This document shows, piece by piece, positions 57,601 through 64,000 of a stretch of 64,000 nucleotides of DNA. The stretch lies in assembly GCF_963576615.1 (NCBI RefSeq), contig NC_088709.1, positions 16,691,264-16,755,263 of the forward strand, written 5' to 3'. The notes beneath the pieces were generated by a model, which worked only from the letters and a program-made list of their open reading frames with translations, ran no database searches and was not told the DNA's origin. The translations under genes were made by a program, and so were the position numbers. Source of the DNA: Watersipora subatra. Lineage: Eukaryota; Bryozoa; Gymnolaemata; Cheilostomatida; Watersiporidae. Positions within the stretch are counted from its first letter, which is position 1. Every line of letters starts with the position of its first letter.

Positions 57601-60600
57601 GGCGTGTGCCACCTGATTCACTCACCACGACTTGTTCTACTGGCTCAATAGGTTTTCTGACTGACAGCTATTGTTACCGAGATAGGCGTGTGTGGATAGT
57701 GGTACGTCACGAGACATTTGAACAACAAAAGACTACTGCCAAGATACACGGCAAACAGTAAAAATCCAAGTTGATTCATTTGACAAATATTGTAACAAAT
57801 ACTCGATGCACGTCACGGTGTCACGGTCGGGATAACTTACTCCGGACCTGAGCTATATGGAGCGAGTCATTTATTGCTGTGGAACTCTTTAGAGTACAAT
57901 CAGAAAACTCACACCAAGATCAATAACGGCTTCTAGGTTGTTGCTTGGTGATAAGGTCTGGTTCTTGGAAATTCTTGAAGCTGGCAGATACAATATTTAT
58001 ATGTAAACATTTTTATAGGTTTTCTTAAAATGACCAAAAAATTCATCTGTTCACCCATGCCACCCGTTTCCTACTACTATGTGTTCTCGCAATGTCTCCA
58101 ATAGGTGTTAGTGTGCCAAGGAGAAGTTAAAACAAACGACACTAGGGGTACTTCCGGATTTCCTTCACACGTGATAGGGTACACCTGGGGTGCTCAGATT
58201 CCAGTTACATATCGCTCCCACTTGTAGTAAAATTATGGTAGTCATTGGTTGGGTTGGGTGCATGAGGTTGCTCAATAACCGAGTCAGATGGGTTATGTTA
58301 GCAGAGGTGGATATATGCTATTCCATTGTATCATTAAAATTCCTGGTCTGAAATCTTTATACATAGTTTAATCTGTGTAGGCTATTATACCCAATACCAG
58401 AATGCCTACTTTATAACAAGTTTGCATTCAGTGTTTACTAAAAATACTGTGTCGGCCACATCACTGAAAGTGGAAGATAATTCCAACTTAATAGATGAGG
58501 ACTAAACAAGTGCTTATCGCTCACCCCATGTAACAGTAAATGTTTGTCGATATTTAGTCATGCCTAACCCTGACAGGGGCACTTGGGCAAACCAAAAGTA
58601 CCCTTCATGTGTAGAAGTAGAAAAGATGACTATGGTGTACTATGGTGACATGGTCATATGAGGCCTTTTAACTAGTCCTGGCGAGTTCCAATAGGGATAA
58701 TGGTGTATACCGTGATGTGACTCTACACCATGTACATTCAACTCTACAAATAAAATTCTAACACCAAATGTGTACATACACATGTGTTGTTAGAATTTCA
58801 ATTGTAGAGTTGCATGCATGTGCTAACCCTTAGTTTATAGATACACATAGGCCTAAACTATTTTTCTTTGTGTTTCTTCTGTTCAATGATAAGTCATATA
58901 CATGTATTCTTTACATGCACTCTTTTGGGGTACACATGGAGAATCCTAAAGGACTATTAGTTGAATGGACACAGTATGATCTGCACATAGGATTGTGCCT
59001 GTTTTTATACATTTCAAATCCCTCAAATGATGCCGGATTCCAATATCGAATGCGAGGCCCGGCGGTAATCTCGCGTAGCAAAACACTTGCGGCGCTAGGC
59101 TCGCGGCTAATGTTCACATAAAGCTGTGTCGTTGGTGATCGCGTAAAAATGGCCGCTAGCCATGCGGTCTCAAAAGTGCTGACCCTCACATGTACAGCGC
59201 ATTTTGAGAAGGCTTTGCCTGCGGCTCTTGTGAAAGCTAAACAGCGCTGAACTTTTGCATTAACCGCAAAAGTTCAGCAGTTAACACTAGCGGTTGAATA
59301 CTAGCGGTACTTGGCGTAGGTTCACATTTCACCGCTGATAGCCCTGCGGTGCTGTCAGCAATGCTTGCCGTGTATATGGGAACCCGGCTTTTGAAAAAGT
59401 ATGTGAACCGGGCACTAGTAATAGATATTATCTGTGATTGGTTATGAAATCAATTTTAATTCGTAGTTATGTCAGCTGAAGTGATAATTGATGACAGGAC
59501 TGTAACCTTTGACCCCGATACTTGCTGCCTCGCTACTGAAATTCACTTATTTAACCTTGTTATAAATGTCTTTGCTGCTAGTGTAGGATATCATCCCTGA
59601 AAAAAAATTAACTTAGGCAACTGCAAGTTATATGACCACTGTCAGTGCTTTACTGTACTTATACGCTTGTTAGGTGGTCTCATGTGGTTCAGCACAATAT
59701 GCTGCATTTTCTTTGGTGACATTTTTTGGGTGTCACTTTGATAAGATTCCTTGCAACTTCCCAGTCATTTTAATCAAATGAGAAAGTTCAAAATCTTACC
59801 ATTTAAATCATGTATGGTGGCCACACGCCATACTACTCCTTTGATATAAAAGAACAATGCTATCTGTGAAGATTTTTGGTGTCAAACTCCGGTGTCATTC
59901 TCTGAAAGTATCACAAGTTCACTTGAGACAAATATAGAACTGCTGTGATGTGTACAGTTTGAGCTACAAAAGAGTCCTCACACTTGTTTATCAATCATTA
60001 TTGTTAAGATTGCTAGTAACTGATGATTGATATCTGAACTAAATATGAAAACAACATCTTTTGTCAAAACAAGCAGCACCGTATCCAAATTTGGTTGTTC
60101 AAATGTGATTGAACGGAAGTAACTTTTATACATAAAGACAAATGTTACAGAAGCTAGCCTGCTTGTTACCATTGTTACATGGAACTCCCAGAGGCTCATT
60201 CACTACCATATATTTTACCAGGCCACGAATCAAAAAGATATTGCTTGATGTGAATCTGTGTTAAATTTTAGCCAGGCTTTTAAAAGATAAAGAGCTATTC
60301 TTCCTAGAAAGATTGGGTATTGAGGGTCAGTATACCTTAACTTGGTTTTTATCACAACCCAATGATGCCATTGGTTAACTGTTTCTTTTGGCAACCAAAA
60401 ATTTGGTTTTTAATCCTAATTATGAATAAAAAGTTTCTATGGGTGGTTGGTCAACAAAACTGCATTACTACCTAAACATTAAAGGCATGCACCACTTTTT
60501 TGTGCCAGTTTTCCCAGTTTGGCAGGTTTCCTAGTGTTCCATGTAACATATCACTATTCTGATCTGACACATGTTGCTATCTTGATCTGACATTTGTCAC

Positions 60601-61089
60601 TAGTTTTGATCTGATGCATGTCACCATCCTCATCTGACACTTGTCACTATCTTGATCTGACATATGTCGCTATTGTGATCTGACACATGTCACTTTCTTG
60701 ACCTGATGCATGTCACTATTCTGAACTGACGCATGCCGCTATATTGATCTGATACTTGCCACTATCTTGATCTCACATATGTCGCTATTGTGATCTGACA
60801 CATGTTGCTGTAGTCATCTGATACATGTTGCTGTTGTCATTGGACAACAGCAAAATGTGTACACTGGCCGCTTTAAGCTGTGTAACCTAACTTCGTGATG
60901 TTGTAGAGCAATACTTTGTCAAAGAAGTTTGTTAATGTGATGAATGAATACAATGAGTGCCAAGTGACATACAGACAAAAATGCAAGGAGCGAATCCAAC
61001 GGCAGCTTGCAATCGCAGGAAGAGCGACGAGCGATGAAGAGCTAGAGGACATGATTGAGTCTGGCAATCCGCAGATATTCAACCAGGGG
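42681..61089 (+). CDS. STX1: Syntaxin 1 (syntaxin B), first six exons
   Basis: A Qa-SNARE of the presynaptic or plasma membrane. Exons 42681-42713, 43322-43417, 44755-44854, 45468-45542, 56258-56331 and 60907-61089 join in frame to 187 residues. The N-peptide MAKDRLAGL keeps the Munc18-binding KDR motif. An acidic stretch, [13 protein letters not shown], precedes Habc helices close to syntaxin 1 ([40 protein letters not shown]). Exon 6 ([23 protein letters not shown]-like [29 protein letters not shown]) is nearly canonical. The SNARE motif and membrane anchor must lie beyond 64000. Four of six exon lengths equal those of syntaxin A (33, 100, 75, 183) and phases agree throughout. Intron 4 is 10.7 kb. 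No nested gene was recognised inside it. Confidence 0.92.
42714..44100 (+). other. Syntaxin B introns 1-2, nothing notable
   Basis: Apart from exon 2 (43322-43417), AT-rich intronic sequence without repeats of note. Confidence 0.4.
44104..44545. mobile_element. MITE with GGTTCACACTATAT ends
   Basis: Left end AAGCCTGGTTCACACTATAT, inverted right end AAGGCTGGTTCACACTATAT. About 440 bp, no coding part. Internal sequence has a second inverted pair (GGTTCACATAATCGACGATG type, near 44150-44180). Same terminal class as 45784-46186. Confidence 0.85.
45784..46186. mobile_element. MITE with GGTTCACACTATAT ends, second copy type
   Basis: Left AAGACTGGTTCACACTATAT, inverted right AAGGCCGGTTCACACTATAT. 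About 400 bp and rich in CG steps (for example ACGGTCGCGGAAACG) unlike its surroundings. It lies in syntaxin B intron 4, 240 bp after exon 4. Confidence 0.85.
46430..46715 (+). repeat. Dispersed repeat, pair with 55395-55670
   Basis: Patchy homology with 55395-55670: GTGGCAGCCATTGC versus GTAGCGGCCATGCC, and TTATAAGCCCTATCAGTGTG versus TGATAAGCTTTTATCGGTGTG-type, then ATGGCTATATCTTTAG versus TTGGCTGTGTTTGTAG. An old, unclassified family. Confidence 0.5.
46720..47820 (+). other. Syntaxin B intron 4, nothing notable
   Basis: No gene, array or element recognised. The open frame at 46832-47107 has no domain and low codon plausibility. Confidence 0.4.
47822..48533. mobile_element. Possible MITE with AGTGCACCC ends
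   Basis: GAGTGCACCCTACGGGTTAC at the left and an inverted GCAGTGCACCCAGCCATACG at the right, with CCATACGGCAT and CCATACGACATT echoes inside. The inverted match is short, so this is tentative. Confidence 0.5.
48556..49185. mobile_element. MITE pair, copy 1 (CCTACAGGATGAAAT ends)
   Basis: Left TCCTACAGGATGAAATTATT, inverted right CCCTACAGGATGAAATTCTT. About 630 bp. It aligns over its whole length with 50059-50684 (shared CCGCGAATAATTGGTTTTAT, ACACGTGGTATACGCATGTG, TTCACGGATTAATTTATTCG). Confidence 0.9.
49425..49562. repeat. 15-bp array ending in a hairpin
   Basis: Five copies of CATCTCCCAGATTTC lead into an inverted repeat: CAGATCACTGTTGGGAGATG at 49498-49517 against CATCTCCCAACTGTGATCTG at 49540-49559, one mismatch. 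It lies in syntaxin B intron 4. Confidence 0.85.
50059..50684. mobile_element. MITE pair, copy 2, with TA target duplication
   Basis: CCCTATAGGATGAAAT at the left, ATTTCATCCTGTAGGG at the right, TA on both sides (50057-50058 and 50685-50686), the signature of Tc1/mariner-class insertion. 626 bp, no transposase. It lies 0.9 kb from copy 1 in the same orientation. Confidence 0.9.
50982..51865. mobile_element. Long-TIR DNA transposon, copy 2, TTAA borders
   Basis: TTAA at 50982-50985 and 51862-51865 flank inverted ends of about 130 bp (AGGTTGACTTGCAACAAAAT and its mirror). Partner of 14982-15897. The TTAA target suggests piggyBac-like mobilisation. No transposase frame. Confidence 0.9.
52085..52410. 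mobile_element. Dispersed repeat, partner of 37600-38290
   Basis: The uninterrupted copy: GAGGAGTCAGGATAGTGAAT, GATGGTGGATGTAGTATGTT, AACTAGCAAGTTTGTGATGA, and TTTGTGATGATATGGGTGGA. The element's full length and class are unknown. Confidence 0.65.
52415..53985 (+). other. Syntaxin B intron 4, nothing notable
   Basis: No exon, array or element recognised. The open frame 52836-53126 has no recognisable domain. A short imperfect repeat, GTGAAAAGATGAAAAGATTC, lies near 53840-53875. Confidence 0.4.
53985..54262. repeat. 22/12-bp minisatellite (ATGTGTTAATGTGTTAATATTG)
   Basis: A mix of long units (ATGTGTTAATGTGTTAATATTG) and short units lacking one ATGTGTTA half, with a block carrying ATGTATTA variants repeated twice. 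Confidence 0.9.
54590..54689. mobile_element. 100-bp mini-MITE
   Basis: TACCGTAAAACCTCCATTTGA at the left mirrored by TAAATTAGAGGTTTTACGGTA at the right (given here to 20-21 bases, core TACCGTAAAACCTC). The whole unit can fold as one hairpin. Confidence 0.85.
54695..55740 (+). other. Syntaxin B intron 4, remainder
   Basis: It contains the dispersed-repeat partner at 55395-55670 described under 46430, otherwise nothing recognised. Confidence 0.4.
55745..56116. repeat. 32-bp minisatellite beside exon 5
   Basis: About 11-12 copies of a 32-bp unit containing AAGGTGCACATATACAGCTC and TGTGCAGTGTGT. CAGCGTGT and CAGTGTGT forms are segregated in blocks. It ends about 140 bp before the exon 5 acceptor. 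Minus-strand open frames are artefacts. Confidence 0.92.
56332..58735 (+). other. Syntaxin B intron 5, first part
   Basis: About 2.4 kb without a recognised exon, array or element. Confidence 0.4.
58737..58816. repeat. 80-bp imperfect palindrome
   Basis: CAACTCTACAAATAAAATTC at the left, inverted GAATTTCAATTGTAGAGTTG at the right, with an inner ACATGTG/CACATGT pair. Probably a very short MITE. Confidence 0.75.
59029..59397. mobile_element. MITE with GCCGGRTTCC ends
   Basis: Left GATGCCGGATTCCAATATCG, inverted right AAAAGCCGGGTTCCCATATA. GC-rich compared with its surroundings, with GCGGTxATCTCGCG-like CG steps. About 370 bp. Terminal sequence recalls the GGTTCACAC class. Confidence 0.7.
59400..60540 (+). 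other. Syntaxin B intron 5, remainder
   Basis: Nothing recognised. Confidence 0.4.
60541..60845. repeat. Degenerate 22-24-bp repeat
   Basis: About 13 imperfect units of TCTGACACATGTCACTATCT plus TGA. It ends about 60 bp before the acceptor of syntaxin B exon 6. Confidence 0.85.
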
Positions 61090-61100
61090 GTAAGACACTG

Positions 61101-62361
61101 TACAGTCATACTTCGACTTACAAGCTTAATGCGTTCCGAGACTGAGCTCGTATGTCAATTTACTCGTATGTTGGTGCAATTTATTTATATATAGAACAAT
61201 TAAATATATATTGATTGGTTTCCATACTCTAAAAAATGCAAATAAAACACTCAAAACAAGATATTGTAACAGAAAGAACATGTTGGTTATTGTCCTAACT
61301 TACCACATGTTTTCAAAAAGCAACAAATAAAAATAATGCAAGGAAATGTGAGAAATTGAAATGTAAAATTAAATACATACAATAGCAGCTAACGCTAGCA
61401 TTTGCCAGAGAGGGAGATATAAGTCATCCTTCATTACAACAGTTGACTTTGATAAATTTGGATTTTATTAAAGTCTTAAAAGACAAACTTAGAAGCAAAT
61501 CTAAAAGCAAACTTTCATTTTTAACTTAACGTAATTAAAATTTCTTCGGCATTCATAGTTTTAAGTTTCTCGTTGGTTAGCTAATTTTTCCTTTGTTTCG
61601 CTTTCACGGCTAGCCGGCCGTTTTATGATGAACCTATTTCAGGACGTTTGCTTTTGTCGCCCTTTCAACATGTTGCGATTAGGACGAACACAGGTGTCGT
61701 CACAAAGGTTTAATGCACGACCACTAGCCAATTGTCCGAATGTCTATTTTTATAATTTTGATAGATAGCACCGGCCTTTTCAAATAGCGTCGTTTCAGTT
61801 ACGCTGTCACCGGCCAATTGTTTATCGTTTATCTAATGCCTGAGCGGTCTCTCCATCAGCGGTCGTGAAGATCGCTGCGCCGTTTAGAAACTATGGTTAG
61901 TCCTTTCGCGAGCTAAATGCCCTGAATATAATCCTTCTGTTTGATAATTGTGGATGTATTTCTGTCATATTTCTGAGCTAGCTCAATCACGCATACACAT
62001 TTCGCATATTTTTTCAATAATTTTCCGTTTAATATCAATTGTTATCATTTGCTTTTTCTTTGCATTATTTTTCATTTTACTGGCAAACTTTCTGTCTACG
62101 CGCAGTACATGTACTTTTAATTCACACAATTCTGCACTGAAAAGCGCGCACAAAAACACGGTTACAAAAGTATAGCCTGAGCAGTTGAAAAATACAGATT
62201 GATGCTGTTGTCATAAAACATCTCAGACATACTTGGCAACTGACTCACGTGCTCGTATCTCAAACATGGCTCGTATGTTAGTGCTAAAACTTGCTTAAAA
62301 GCTGGCTCGTATCTCAAGTTTCTCGTACGTTGGAGCACTCGTAAGTTGAAGTATTACTGTA
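61101..62361. mobile_element. Mariner-class non-autonomous transposon, 11 nt after donor
   Basis: TA (61101) CAGTCATACTTCGACTTACA at the left and an inverted CAGTAATACTTCAACTTACG before TA (62360) at the right. Both ends go on with CTCGTAT / TACGAG motifs. About 1.26 kb. TA target duplication points to the Tc1/mariner/pogo group. No intact transposase was seen. It starts 11 bases after the exon 6 donor (GT at 61090). Confidence 0.85.
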
Positions 62362-62635
62362 TTCTGAAGTTGAAATGTAAACTAAAGTCAATCAAGATAA
62401 CTTCAATTTACTTACTTCTTATATAGGAAATAAATATAATGTACTGTTATTAAGTGTTCTGGTGTTAGCACTTGGCTCATACATATACTTTAAAAATTAG
62501 TTTCTATTTTGTGGATTTTCACTTACCGCGAAGGATGGTGATTCCTATTAACCGCGAAAAGATAGAGATTACTGTAGAGCTGATTATTCGTTTCTGATAT
62601 ACTGTAAGTATAGTTTGACTGTGTGAGAAATCTAC

Positions 62636-63285
62636 ATGTCACATCTACCCTCACTGCGTGTCATATCTACCATCACTGCGTGTCACATCTACCCTCACTG
62701 CGTGTCACATCTACCATCACTGCGTGACATATCTCCCATCACTGCGTGTCACATCTACCCTCACTGTGTGTCACATCTATCATCACTGCGTGTCACATCT
62801 TCCCTTACTGCGTGTCACATCTACCATCACTGCGTGTAACATCTACCCTCACTGCGTGTCACATCTACCCTCACTGCGTGTCACATCTACCCTCACTGCG
62901 TGTCACATCTACCCTCACTGCGTGTCACATCTACCCTCACTGCGTGTCACATCTTCCCTCACTGCGTGTCACATCTACCATCACTGCGTGTCACATCTTC
63001 CCTCACTGCGTGGCACATCTACCCTCACTGCGTGTCACATCTACCCTCACTGCGTGTCACATCTACCTTCACTGCGTGTCACATCTACCATCACTGCGTG
63101 TCACATTTACCCTCACTGCGCGTCACATCTACCCTCACTGTGTGTCACATCTACCATCATTGCACGTCACATCTTCCATCACTGTGTGTCATATCTACCC
63201 TCACTGCGTGTCACATCTACCCTCACTGCGTGTCACATCTACCCTCATTGCATGTCACATCTTCCATCATTGCACGTTGAGCAAT
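62636..63285. repeat. 22-bp minisatellite
   Basis: About 29 copies of CACATCTACCCTCACTGCGTGT, with CCATCACTG and TTCCCTCACTG variants distributed in blocks. All three plus-strand frames are open with a 22-residue period, which is a repeat artefact. Confidence 0.95.
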
Positions 63286-63289
63286 TGGC

Positions 63290-64000
63290 AAACTTTAAAA
63301 CATCTGTTTACTCTACAAAAACTCCATCCATCATCCATCCGTTGCAGAGGTTTTCTCTCTGTAACGAAACAAAAACTTCAGCATAGTCAGGATTCACGGA
63401 AAGTAATTAGAATACTCGTGGCTGATGGTATGAAAAGTTTGAGTTTGTCCCACAGAATGCCTTTTCAGATCACTTTATCTAAAGCTTAACGATTGCCAAA
63501 AATCACCAGAGCATGGGATATTGCAAATGAACGATTCGCGATATTATTACCCTAGGACACTAACGTATTCGCGTCATCTAACTTTCGCATTTTCGCGGAG
63601 TCATCCTCTCGCGAAAACTTCATGAGCGAAACTAAACTATCAAAACAAACGAGCGAAAAACGCGTTGTTAAATAGCTTTATTCATTGATATCCACAATAA
63701 AATCTTGTCATATTAGAAATGCAGGTAATTTTCGTGTGTGGTTGGCTCAATGGAAAATTTCTGGTAAACTCATTATAGCTAATACATCGATCGAGCAGCG
63801 TGGCAAAGCAAATTAAAATGATGATATCAGTTTAGTCACTGACTTTGTAACTGATGAGGACGAAAGTCTGGTAGGTGAAGTCATAAAATTGAATAATAAA
63901 TATTGTGGTGATGAATTTTATTACCAACCAAAAACAATATCAACCCTCACCAGGTTCAACCGCGTTATACAGTTATGTTTGTGAAGTTGGTTGTTATCTA
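63290..64000 (+). other. Syntaxin B intron 6 up to window end
   Basis: No SNARE exon is present before the edge. A stretch rich in TTCGCG/CGCGAA (63525-63665) resembles MITE sub-termini of the 48556 class. An open run of about 57 codons (63813-63986) has no recognisable domain. Confidence 0.4.

Noticed and set aside
62636-63489. Plus-strand frames of up to 247 codons.
   Set aside because: Translation of the 22-bp array with a random tail.
63855-63875. CTGATGAGGACGAAA, resembling a hammerhead ribozyme core (CUGAUGA...GAAA).
   Set aside because: Stem II would be one base pair, and I cannot draw stems I and III or a proper cleavage triplet. The bases also lie in a plain open run. Chance match or at best a remnant.

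Overview
This is a window of an animal nuclear genome. Genes are split by many GT-AG introns, the non-coding DNA is AT-rich, and intronic repeats (SINEs, MITEs, LINE relics, minisatellites) are abundant. The gene set (kinase suppressor of Ras, neuronal-type syntaxins, a peroxisomal D-aspartate oxidase-type enzyme) fits an invertebrate. I think a marine lophotrochozoan is likely, but that is a guess. I see no bacterial operon, CRISPR array, rRNA, free-standing tRNA gene, retrovirus or other viral element.

Layout. 1-12151 (+): the 3' two thirds of a KSR gene, with C1 zinc finger, Ser-rich linker and complete pseudokinase domain in 13 visible exons; its 5' exons lie before the window. 12152-16628: intergenic, holding a SINE, an 18-bp minisatellite and a long-TIR transposon. 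16629-24367 (+): a complete nine-exon, divergent syntaxin-1-like gene (syntaxin A). 27947-30577 (+): a small three-exon gene of unknown function. 31137-42119 (-): a complete nine-exon FAD-dependent D-aspartate/D-amino-acid oxidase ending in the peroxisomal signal SKL. 42681-61089 (+): the first six exons of a canonical syntaxin 1 (syntaxin B), whose SNARE and membrane exons lie beyond the window. Syntaxins A and B share intron positions and phases, so they are ancient duplicates. The oxidase and syntaxin B are divergently transcribed from a 561-bp spacer.

The genes do not form one pathway. KSR is a RAF-MEK scaffold, syntaxins drive membrane fusion, and the oxidase degrades D-amino acids in peroxisomes.

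The most unusual feature is structural. Repeats have repeatedly been built out of exon edges. KSR introns carry a 51-bp array that copies the 3' splice site and first exon bases next to it, and a 37-bp array that copies the adjacent 5' splice site about 13 times. A 26-bp exact copy of another KSR acceptor lies 468 bp upstream of the real one. Syntaxin A has a copied exon-2 end with its donor. The oxidase has an in-frame 84-bp tandem duplication that carries an acceptor, plus a decayed copy of exon 3 lodged within a LINE relic. More than a dozen other minisatellites (7 to 64 bp units) fill introns, spacers and probably one 3' UTR; their long open frames are artefacts.
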